A stretch of 10,339 bases of DNA from Smittium culicis (taxonomy: Eukaryota > Kickxellomycota > Harpellomycetes > Harpellales > Legeriomycetaceae), in the NCBI GenBank assembly GCA_001970855.1, contig LSSN01000614.1:1839-12177 (forward strand). The letters run 5' to 3'. This document shows positions 1-9,372 of the stretch, in pieces; within the stretch, counting starts at the first letter, position 1, and the number at the start of each line of letters is the position of its first letter. The notes under the pieces are model-generated. The model had not been told where the DNA came from. It was given only the letters and a program-made list of their open reading frames with translations, and ran no database searches. Position numbers and translations under genes: made by a program.

Positions 1-2816
1 TTTTCAAGCTAAGCACTGTTTTATAAAATAAAAAGAGTAAATAAATTCTCTTACTAGTACTACACTCGGAGTTATATTTTCTATTACCTAGAACTAACAA
101 AAAAGAAATCATCAACTATAGATGTTTTAAAATAATCAAAGAGTTTTAGTATAACCCTACTTTATTTATTTAATAAAAGATGATCCTAAAATTAATATTT
201 TAATAATCTAGAAAAAGTATAAATATAGAAAAATTTGCTACTATTGGAAAGATATTATGCATAAAGCTGTATATACTTATTATTGCTGCTGATACATTTC
301 CAAAAGTTATTTACGCCAAAAATGTGACTAAATATCACAAAAAATTTTTCTTTATTAGAAATTATCAAAGCTGCTGCAAATTTACAAGTTTCTGATACTA
401 AGGACAATAAATATAGGTTATGTAAAAGCCTCAATGCTTTTACAAAAATTGCTTACTAAATCAAATTTTCCCAGTACCAGTATATCAATATACGCGATTA
501 TACTCAACCAATTCAAATTTGATTTTAATATAACAGTTAAATTTTTTTTTTTGATTATAACATGCTTTACGTATTCATCCTACTGATAATATAGGATTCA
601 TATGCTATTTTTAAATTTAAGGCTATCTATATTTAAGGATTTAAAAATATAGTGTCGCATATAAGTTTTTATATAAGCTCTTCAAAATACTATGGTTCTA
701 ATAACAGTTGTATTAACAATTATATACACCGCTATAACTATTTTGATTAGCTTAAAATTGGATATGCATATTTAAAAATCGATTAGATAATGTTTGTTTT
801 TTTTAAAATATAAAAAAATTTATAGTTAAAGTATTTTCATACGAATAAATAATATCTTACAACATAGCTTATACTTCATTTTTAATCTCAAAATAATTAA
901 TGAGTACCAAATTTAGTTTAGATTAAGTAACATAAAGTAATAATGAAATGTCTCAAAAGATTTCAATTTAAATTTTCTGGATATTTAACTTAATGGACAC
1001 GTCTGAAAAATTTTTTTATATAAAAAACCCTTTTATATATACCTTTATTCTAAAATTATTCGATATTCTATTTATAGTGCAAATTAAATACCGCCAAATA
1101 AATGAGAGGTACATTTTATAAACTATTTAAAAAGAAATAACCATGCAAATTTCATCGCCACCTATTTTTTCAAAATAAAATATCTTTTTTAATATCTCAT
1201 TTTATTTGCATCGCTTTTCCAAAGAAAAGATATTTCTAATTTAATTAAATAATGCAAAATTAATTTCAAATTAAAATTAACTAAATTATATTAATTTAAT
1301 AAAATAAATATAAATTTTATTTAGTTAATAGGGATATTAATGATACTAAGACTGAAAAATAATTAATTTACAAAAATCATCTTTGTTTAGAGATTACATT
1401 CCTTTATATTGAGCGTTTAGAAGCTATAAAATCCCACATGTTATTTAATTTAAACTACATTAAATACGATATATTATTGATATTTTTTATAGTTTGATTT
1501 AATTGATTAAATATATAAAACCTGTTTTGCTTTGTTTTTTGGTTCTACCGGAAATATTTACTTTAAATAGACTATTATGATTATAAATCAGTATATTATA
1601 TATTTGCTTTTAAAATTTGTAAAATTCAAAAATAAAATTTACATAATTTACAGATTTCTATTAGAATTTATTTTTCAAGCATGATATACTATTGTATTAA
1701 GAATTTTAATTGCCTAAATATTTATTTTTTATTTTTAAAATATTTGAAAGCTAAGTTTTATGTATAATCAAGTGTATGAAAAATCGCATTAATGTAGTTA
1801 CTGGCTAACTTTGTTGTCGATATTATAGAAATTATTTAAAGAAATAGGTTAAATCTAAATTTAATCAAAAATTTTACAGAAAACGTTTTTTGAAGATATA
1901 TTAGACTTGGGCTCAAAAAAAAAGCACCAATTGCTATAAAATTGTATTTTTCTAATAAAAACCTGTGTATAATAAAAAATAATTACAAATATAATCTACG
2001 TGGAAGAGAATGATAGACTTTGTTAGTTTTTTTATACTCTGACTTTGCTTATTATATTTCTTATTGGCTTTATTACCAGAATAATTTTTAGTAGAGATAT
2101 TTCGATAGAATTCCAGGGAACAGCAAAAATTGATTCCAATAACACAAAAATTATGAATTTTTCTTATGATACTTTTTTTAACCGTTAAATAATAAAGCTC
2201 CTTATAAAAATTAAAAATTTAAAGTATATCGCCAAGTTGTTAAAAAAAGTTATACAAATTAGTATGTTTAACAATTCTCGACTTTGCCTGAACCTAGTTT
2301 TTATACTCTTAATTTTAATAGTTTAAAAAACATTATTATTCATTATTTTCCTGTCCTTATAGATTCGCAGCTTTACAAACATACTGCTCCCTAAAGTATT
2401 AATTAAATTCTTTTTAATTCATACTTCACTACCAAAAAAATATAAGAAAAGGCTATTTACATAAAAAATACTGTATAATCCAGATATAAAAAAAATAGAT
2501 TAAATAATTCTTTTATCCTTCTAATATTGATTTCAGTAAAATATAATATTTTCAAAAGTACTATTAGCTTAATCATATACAAAAATTACCTTTAATTCGG
2601 TTTAGATGGAATTTCAATGCACCTCAAAAAGTGCAAATGATAATGAAAACGATGAACTAGTAGCATCTTGAGAAATAATCATGACCACAATCAAGATATT
2701 CTACACGTTTATATTTTCTCTTAAAAAATTCAAAACCTATATTTATAGTTAAATATTTATTTGAAATACAAACACGTAAAATTTTCTAGATATTATCCTT
2801 ATACAATATTTGTTTT
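1..2816. other. AT-rich intergenic DNA without a supported gene
   Basis: Read on both strands, this holds no tRNA, rRNA, long repeat or convincing gene. A slightly GC-richer patch at about 207-586 has open frames in all three + phases (207-395, 328-456, 359-583) and also on the minus strand, where a GTAAGC...CCTTAG pair of about 59 nt resembles an intron; no consistent gene follows. A short ATG ORF at 2606-2671 (MEFQCTSKSANDNENDELVAS) could be a first exon but leads nowhere I can support. Confidence 0.6.
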
Positions 2817-3341
2817 TTATTTCAAACTAATCAAAAAATAAGTAAATATGCTACAAAACGAAATCTGCAAGCTTCCTTTACTATATATAACACTTTGGAA
2901 ATTTCTGCTTCCATCAATATTAAGTATGAACATTTCTTCCATATCAACAGTTTGAAGAAAAGCAGAATAATAATCACACACAAAGCTAAATTAACAAATC
3001 TGTCGGAAAGTATAACACTCAGGCTATTGGCAGCTACAGCCAACATCCTGCTCAAACAACGAAAAATTATCTAGTTCGAGCTCGGGTTTTACACGAGCGG
3101 CTTTTACTACATGCGGATAATCTATTAGCTCAAAAATACAAAGATACCAAAATAAAAAATTTTGAATTCATTCTTTGGATAAAGAAATAGACATTTTACT
3201 CGTATCTTTTGCTCGAGCACTCATTAATTTCTCTAGAATAGATGAAGATTTTTATTTAGACTGAAAAAACGCTCGCAAACTCTCTAGCTCAATAGAAGAC
3301 AAATGAAGCGTGATTTAAGGTCCCTGGAAACTTGAAAAATC
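2817..3341 (-). pseudogene. Coding-like but interrupted tract, possible decayed gene; strand uncertain
   Basis: A local GC rise (28/60 at 3001-3060 and 25/60 at 3061-3120, hand-counted) stands out from its AT-rich surroundings. On the minus strand a single frame covers about 174 codons with five internal stops, giving protein-like pieces such as IDYPHVVKAARVKPELELDN and SSIELESLRAFFQSK. A 74-codon ATG ORF (3055-2831) overlaps in a different frame with a hydrophobic middle. The + strand is an alternative: about 95 open codons to a TAG at 3072, then RARVLHERLLLHADNLLAQK in another frame, then a third frame containing EIDILLVSFARALINFSRID. I found no intron set that repairs either strand cleanly, though GTAAAA...CTAATAG on the minus strand is phase-compatible for one junction. 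No family is recognised. It could be a decayed gene, a chance composition island, or a real gene with exons I failed to join. Confidence 0.3.
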
Positions 3342-3360
3342 TCAAATAGTCGCTAGAATT

Positions 3361-4919
3361 TAAAATTACTAAAATTATCTAAATCTTATAAATATTATCG
3401 CATTTTATCTTTTAAAAGCAAATCTACTTATCTCAAGTTGAGAAATAAGCTTTTCTACCAATATTTTATTGAGATTTTTATTTATCGTTATATCATTTTT
3501 CCTTGGTATTATATTTAAATACACCCGAATATTGCAGTAAACTTAGCCGCAACCTTGAAATTTTTTATTAAAAATAATTCATTGTCAATTAAAATTTTAT
3601 ATAATTTTTTTTATTATCTTTTTTTTCCTCAGTGAGTTTGCTAAGAATAAACTGCACTTATAATTTCTTGGTTTTAAAGTATAAAAAAAAATTTCAAGGA
3701 ATCTTTGTTGCTAATATATAATTAATTATATATATTTTATAAATAGATGTTTCTTGATGCTTATATTACAGGTTTAAATAATTAATCTCAACGGCTATAC
3801 CGAATTACTAATAAATTCAAATTAACTAATAATAAAATCGATTCAATATTTTAGCTTCGTGTCTTAAGATGTGATTTTTTGTTCCAAGTTAGATATATTT
3901 TTTTATTATTATTAGATTGCTCAGTATTTAAAATTGTAGCAATAAATATTTGGGGCTCAGCATCAAAACTAAAAAGCTAGTTAGTAATTCGCTTTAATTT
4001 AGGATTTTAGTAGATATTAGATGAAAATTATTTTAATTTCAGATTACATTCACCAGCACCTCATTTTACATTACTTAAATCAGAAATACCCAATCGCAAA
4101 AATCTGATTATATTATAAGCTATGAAATTAAAAATCCTATTAAACACATGCAAAGTTCTGATGTGTCTATACAAATACATGGATTTTATTCGCTGGAAAT
4201 ACTCAAAGAGGGTATTTTATTGAAATATAATTACTTGATAATTCAAGCATCTAATATATTTAATAATTTATAATTTACCCTTTGAAAATTCTGTATATGT
4301 TATAGTTTTAAGAATATTTTCTTAGAAAGCGGATTGGTATTAGATAAAATTTTAACAGAATTATATATTTTCCCATTAAAATATTTAGATCAGGCTAGAA
4401 ATAAGAGTACACGTTCAAAAATATTTTATATACGCCATAGAGAGATTTGGTTAATTAAATTTAAATTAGCCTACATCAATGGATTTACTATTACTATTTT
4501 TTAAAGTATTTTGACCAAAAAATCAATACGCGTGTTTCAATCATTTGAAAAAGAAATTTTAATAATACTCTATTATTTTTTGTGGAGTTAATTTTATTTT
4601 GGTTTAGCATATAATTTCGAGTTTTATATATTTTTTATTAAAATTGGTGTTATTTTTATAGCGAAATGGTAACTATATCAATTCAACATATTTTAAACTA
4701 TAGAGAACGATTCAACTAAATAACCTTTATACCTGCCGAAGCCTCTAGTAATTTTTTTACAGGTAGTGGAATATTTTTGATTTATTAGAGCTAGCAAACT
4801 GAGACCCATACAACCAATTTAATTTACAATATCATTGAGGAGTTGGTTTAATTTATTTTAGTAGCAAATAAACGTTAGCATTTAAGGCTTAAGGGATAAA
4901 AAAAAACAATTTTCAGCTA
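3361..4919. other. AT-rich intergenic DNA without a supported gene
   Basis: Mostly featureless. One stretch at 4079-4273 is an open frame of about 64 codons with an ATG at 4148 giving a 41-residue peptide (contains QIHGFYSLEILKEGILLKY). An acceptor-like TTTCAG lies upstream near 4040. Length alone is within what chance allows in this composition, and no partner exons were found. Confidence 0.6.
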
Positions 4920-5201
4920 TTAAAATCTAGAAGACTAAAACTGCGCAAGAAAAAGAAAAGTGTAGGAAAACTGGTAGATTTGTTGGAATAAATTCAATAA
5001 TTTATCCCATTTGCTACTGAAATTGGATGTACACAAAAGCAAGCCAATGATCAAACGATTTCATATAAATCAATTGAAGAGAATCCTATACAGTCTTTTT
5101 AGTCGCCAATTTATTAGAGGTACAATTGCAAAAATATATGCTTAACATTAGTTTCCCTTTTAGCAGTAAAGATAAAAAATTGAATCAAGAAAAGCTACTA
5201 T
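4920..5201. other. SMC6 upstream region, slightly GC-richer
   Basis: Four successive 60-nt rows have about 17-18 G/C each, higher than most of the left half. One + frame runs through 4940-5210 with four stops and ends in about 40 open codons just before and across the SMC6 ATG in a different phase. It presumably contains the SMC6 promoter and 5' UTR; I could not identify a TATA box or binding site with confidence. Confidence 0.4.
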
Positions 5202-8200
5202 ATGTCATTTGAAAAAAGAACACGAGAAGATCAATCCAATGAGTCTAAAACGGTATTTACTTTGATTAATTTTATACTTATAGATTAAGTAATTTTTTTA
5301 TTTGGATTGATTGCTATAGACAAAGAAAATCAAAAGCCAAAATGTAGTCCAGACCTTTAGTGATAGTGAGGGCGAAGAAATAGTGAGATTTTATTTGTTT
5401 TATCTTTATCATATTGAATTATTCCAAGAGATTGCTAAATCGATATTCATTATGCTAATTTTTCATTCCAGTCTGATTCTAGATTGGGTATAGTTAAAAA
5501 AATAGAACTAGTTGATTTTATGTGCCATTCCAATCTGAGTGTAGAATTTGGATCAAGATTGAATTTTATTAATGGAGAAAATGGGAGTAGGTTTTTTTTT
5601 TTTTTCTATAAAGACAGATTTTTTGTATATTCCCCCATGTTATTCCTATAACTTATATTAATATCATTAAAATTTCTAAATTTTACAAGGCGGAAAAAGT
5701 GCAATTCTTACGGCGCTAACAGTAGCATTAGGAGGAAAAGCTAGTTCCACGAATAGAAGTTCAAATATGACGGGTTTCATTAAAGAAAATAAAACGTAAA
5801 TTTTAAATTTTTCCTAAAGCATTACTAAAATATAATTTTATTAAACCCTGTTTATTATTTTAAATAGAAAAAGTACGATTAAAGTTTGGATTTATAACGA
5901 GGGATCTGATGCATATAAACACGATGAATATGGGGATATTATTCTAATAGAACGGGTTTTAAATAGAGATAACAAAGTAAATACTTACAGACTAAAAAAC
6001 GGTACTACAAATCAAACAATAAGCACCAAAAAATCTGAATTAATTTCAATTACTGATCATATGGCAATCCAAGTCGAAAATCCTGTAAATATTCTTTCTC
6101 AGGATGCTTCTCGTGAATTTTTGGCTAGTTCAAAGCCAGACCAGCTTTATCAATGGTTCTTAAAAGGAACTCAATTACTCCAATTAAGCGAAGACTTGGA
6201 AGCTGTAAGAGAAACAGTCTCAGTAGTTGAATCTACTATCGCAAAAAACCAAGAGATTTTGCCTTCAATTAAAGGGAAAAAACTCGAATGGGAAAGAAAA
6301 TACCAAATGATAACTGAAGCTAGACAGATGGTTCAAAAAATGCAAGAAATGGAAGAAAAACTAGCGTGGGTATTTGTTTCTGAAGCTGAAAATGCTAAAA
6401 ATGAACAAGTGGGCATCATTAAAGAGCTAGAAAAAAAAATAGAAAAATTGGAATCAAAAGCTGAATCTGAAAGAGTATTTTTTTCAATTTATCTTTGATG
6501 TATTTTTATCAAAATTAATTTATTTTTTTCGTACTAAACTATTAAACTATTAAACTAACTATCTAATTTTATCTCATATTGACTAATCTCTAGAACAAAA
6601 CCTCTCTAATTGACGATAAAATAAAGGAAAAAAAAGAATCGCTACAGGTTTCAATAAGTCAAATCGACATTTTACAACAAGCTAAAAGTACAATAGTCAG
6701 TACGCAAAACGAGCTATTATCAGAAATTCGAAGACTAAAAAATAACGAGACAGAAATGAATAACGACGCTCGGGAATACAGGAAAAGATACGAAAGCTTA
6801 GAAAAGCAAATATTAAATGAAAAAAAGCGATTAGAAAAAGATGTTAGCTCTGAAAGAGAGAAAATTGAAAAAATAAAAGCTAGACTTGAAGAAGAAAATA
6901 AAGAAATTGTCGAGACTTTAAACCAAGGCAAATCTAAACAAAAAGATTTAGAATTAAAAAAAGCTGATCTAAATCGAGGCTTATCTCAGTCATTTGATAA
7001 GGCTGAACAATTTAAAACTATTATTGCTCAAAAAAGAAGAGACTTGGAAAGACTTAGACAACAAAGTGGCGACAAGCTAATGGCATTTGGTAGAGGTGTT
7101 TCCCAACTAGTTTCTGAAATCAGGAGAGCTCAGTGGGTAGGGATGACTCCTGTTGGTCCTATAGGAAAGTTCATAAAAATAAAGGACAGGAAATGGAGCT
7201 TAGTAGCTGAAACTATTCTAGACAAATCTCTAAATATGTTCATGGTTGACAACCATAAAGACAGAAACACTTTGGATCAAATTATGAGAAAATGCAACTG
7301 TAACTCTGGTATACTAATTTGCAAACCTGAGTTATTCGATTATTCCGATGGTGAACCAGATAGATCATTTCTTACGCTACTAAAAATTCTAGATGTACAT
7401 GAATTTTCTCTATTTTATTCTCCAATTTACTATTTTTTTTATAAAACATTTAAAACCCTATTTTTTTTTTAGATATCAGATGAATTGGTAAAAAGACAGC
7501 TTATAAATTTAAACAGAATAGAACAAATTATTCTAGTTGAAGTTAGATCAGAAGCAGATGATATTATGAGATCAAACCAAGGTAAATTTCCAAGAAACGT
7601 GGTGGCATGCTTCACAGTTGATGGTTTCCAAGTAGGATCTCAAAAGGGTGGGTTCTCGACTCTCGCAGTAAATTTAGTACAGCAAACAGGACGTTTGTCA
7701 GAAAATTTGGATTCTATAATATCAAAAATAAACACGGAAATTTTGGAAATTCAAAAAAAATTATCGGACGAAAACGCTGAAAGTAATAATATTAAAGATA
7801 AAATAAACGAGATAGTGCGAGAAAATCAAAATATTGATAACCAACGCAAAGCTGGAATAAGGAAAATAGACTCGATTCGTGAACAATTAAATAAAATCGA
7901 GCTAGAAATAACTGACCAAGAGCCTGCAAATATTATGGCTCTCGAAGCAGAATTAAGAGATGTCCAACAATCATTGCAAATGGTACAGTCACAGTTTGCG
8001 AATCAGTTGGAACTTAAAAAAAAGACTGCTGAGAAATTAACAACAAATGGAAAAGATTTAGAAGAAGCTTCTGGAAAATTAGACGAAGCGCAAACAAACA
8101 TCAGCGAGCTTCGTCAGGAAATAAACGAGTACTTAGAAGCTAAGCAAAAAGTTTCTGAAAATATACAATTTTGGAAATCCAAAATTCAAAAAAGGCAATC

Positions 8201-9062
8201 CCAAATTAGTGAAGTAAATAACACAGTTAAAAGCGTAGAAAGAGAAATAGAAACGTTGACTAAACAAGCTTCGCAAATAGCAAAAATTCGCCCTCATATT
8301 GAACCAAATTTAACTTCAAAAAAGTTACAAAGTGAGGTTGATGCGTTATCAAAAATGATTACAGAAATAGAATCAAATCAGGAGGAATCAATCGAAGAAA
8401 TAGCTAAGCAGTCACAGATTTATATAAATAACTACAATACAGCCAAGAAACAGCTTAAACAAATGATACTTTATGCCTTAACTTTGAAAGAAGCTCATCA
8501 GATGCGATTACAAAGATGGATGAATTTCAGAGAATCGATGACAATACGAGTAAAGTCGCAATTTACTCTTCATCTTTATCGCCGTGGGTATGCTGGAAAC
8601 TTAGAATTCGATCATAATGCAAAGTTACTTAATCCGCGTGTTAATACAGATCACGATTTGGCTCTGATGGCAGCAACCACTAACAATGTAAATGGATCTG
8701 CAGATTCTAGTAATGACTCTTCATCCAAGGGTAAAAAAACCAAGTCAAAGTTAGGTGACGGAAAATCTGAACTTGGAGCTGCTCGCAAAGATAATCGATC
8801 CTTATCTGGTGGCGAGAAGTCGTTCACAACCATATCATTTTTACTCTCACTTTGGGAGGCGATGAGTTGTCCTATTAGAGCATTGGATGAATTTGACGTT
8901 TTTATGGACGCAGCTAATAGAGCAATTTCAATGAGAATGATCGTTAAATCAGCTAGATGCAGTCCAGAAACACAATTTTTACTTATTAGCCCTCAAGATA
9001 TGACTATAAAGCCTGCTTCAGACATAAAAATATTGATGCTAGAGCCACCAAGTCGCACTTAA
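5202..9062 (+). CDS. SMC6: Smc6, structural maintenance of chromosomes ATPase (Smc5/6 complex), seven exons, complete
   Basis: Exons are 5202-5252, 5320-5382, 5472-5586, 5690-5795, 5868-6474, 6594-7394 and 7473-9062; they join in frame to 1110 residues and a TAA, close to the usual 1,090-1,140 of Smc6. Seen after splicing: a short Lys- and Ser/Asp/Glu-rich N-terminus (1-45); Walker A GENGSGKS (73-80); Q-loop in ILSQD (Gln190); coiled coil about 205-490; hinge about 495-650 with TPVGPIGKF; returning coil about 655-925; signature LSGGEKS (1025-1031); Walker B ending LDEFDVFMD (Asp1053, Glu1054). DHMAIQVENPVNILSQD and the AMSCPIR lead-in to Walker B are typical of Smc6 rather than Smc1-5. In the known family, Smc6 pairs with Smc5 and Nse subunits in the nucleus to compact DNA and support recombination repair. 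The start is the first ATG after an in-frame TGA at 5181. Odd: a Ser/Asn/Lys-rich insertion (about 983-1022) just before the signature. Identity is very secure; the two tiny first exons are least certain. Confidence 0.95.
5253..5319 (+). other. SMC6 intron 1 (67 nt, phase 0)
   Basis: Begins GTATTT after an ACG codon and ends CTATAG. An in-frame TAA inside the tract rules out read-through. The flanking exons are short, so this intron depends on the choice of start and is less secure than introns 3-6. Confidence 0.7.
5383..5471 (+). other. SMC6 intron 2 (89 nt, phase 0)
   Basis: Begins GTGAGA and ends TTCCAG, with a GCTAAT branch-like motif about 15 nt before the acceptor. Read-through in the upstream frame meets a TAG. 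The exon after it opens directly into the conserved Smc6 entry segment IELVDFMCHSNL. Confidence 0.8.
5587..5689 (+). other. SMC6 intron 3 (103 nt, phase 1), inside Walker A
   Basis: Begins GTAGGT followed by a long T run and ends TACAAG. Splicing joins A to GC to make the serine of GENGSGKS; no other junction restores the P-loop, which makes this boundary one of the firmest in the gene. Confidence 0.93.
5796..5867 (+). other. SMC6 intron 4 (72 nt, phase 2)
   Basis: Begins GTAAAT and ends AAATAG, with an ACTAAA branch-like motif in the middle. Joining restores the frame from FIKENKT into the beta-strand segment STIKVWIYNEG, matching the Smc6 head order. Confidence 0.9.
6475..6593 (+). other. 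SMC6 intron 5 (119 nt, phase 0)
   Basis: Begins GTATTT and ends CTCTAG. The frame upstream stops within this intron at a TGA. It lies in the first coiled-coil arm. The 3' half is crowded with CTAA-type branch-like motifs and contains a short tandem repeat. Confidence 0.92.
6536..6557 (+). repeat. Short tandem repeat AAACTATT inside SMC6 intron 5
   Basis: Two perfect 8-nt units (6536-6543, 6544-6551) and a partial third (AAACTA). Each copy creates a branch-point-like CTATTAA/ACTAA context. It may simply be replication slippage in AT-rich intron DNA. Confidence 0.7.
7395..7472 (+). other. SMC6 intron 6 (78 nt, phase 0)
   Basis: Begins GTACAT and ends in a run of T followed by AG. It interrupts the hinge between LLKILD and ISDELVKR; read-through gives a phenylalanine-rich tail and a stop at the acceptor itself. 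Confidence 0.93.
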
Positions 9063-9109
9063 AATAGTGGTATTAATAATGATATCCCTTCATTTCCCTT
9101 TATTGATCA

Positions 9110-9115
9110 AATAAA
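9110..9115 (+). terminator. Candidate polyadenylation signal AATAAA for SMC6
   Basis: A canonical AATAAA lies about 48 nt after the SMC6 stop codon. Because the DNA is so AT-rich, this hexamer occurs often by chance; the position is what makes it plausible. Confidence 0.4.
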
Positions 9116-9309
9116 TAGAGTTTTTGATCTTGAAATTTAAAAATATATTATTTTTAGTAAATAAAAACTATTGTGTACACGACAGTCACATTTTAAACAA
9201 TTCACTTTTCTTACTAATTAAATAAAACTGGAAAAAAAAACTTTTTATTTAATGGAATATTTTGAAATTAATACCTTGATCAAAAAAATTATACACATCT
9301 TGATTAAAA

Positions 9310-9315
9310 TTTATT
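9310..9315 (-). terminator. Candidate polyadenylation signal AATAAA for the TPR-like gene
   Basis: TTTATT on the + strand reads AATAAA on the minus strand, about 58 nt after the TAG at 9375-9373. A second match at 9244-9249 is further away. Same caveat about chance occurrence. Confidence 0.35.
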
Positions 9316-9372
9316 ACGGAATAGAAAATTGAGTCTTATAGGTCAAAGTTGAATATTTACTATTTTAAAAAT

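Larger units (their letters stand above)
9063..9372. other. Convergent 3' intergenic gap between SMC6 and the TPR-like gene
   Basis: About 310 nt of AT-rich sequence separates the two stop codons. Apart from the facing AATAAA hexamers I see no gene, repeat or RNA structure here. Tail-to-tail transcripts may overlap. Confidence 0.8.

Noticed and set aside
359..586. 75-codon + frame open from an AG to a TGA, considered as a real exon
   Set aside because: With stop codons at about 8 per 100 codons over 5 kb and six frames, one or two open runs this long are expected by chance; the intron needed upstream would be only about 35 nt.
3021..3100. Possible tRNA, from a GTTCGAGCTC box-B-like motif with TTGGCAGC upstream
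   Set aside because: No acceptor stem or cloverleaf can be formed around it and the A-box match is poor.
3166..3360. TGA read as tryptophan (alternative code), which would extend the + frame
   Set aside because: SMC6 and the TPR-like gene encode Trp with TGG and need no TGA reassignment; TAA also interrupts the same frame.
6659..6931. Minus-strand ORF of 90 codons
   Set aside because: It lies antisense to the SMC6 coiled-coil exon; its Ser/Phe/Leu-rich composition is the mirror of Lys/Glu-rich codons.
6061..7472. Two separate ORFs starting at ATG 6061 and ATG 6756
   Set aside because: Both are internal pieces of SMC6 exons 5 and 6; their ATGs are internal methionines and their tails read into introns.
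8651..8833. Minus-strand ORF of 60 codons
   Set aside because: Antisense to the SMC6 signature-motif region, with no independent support.
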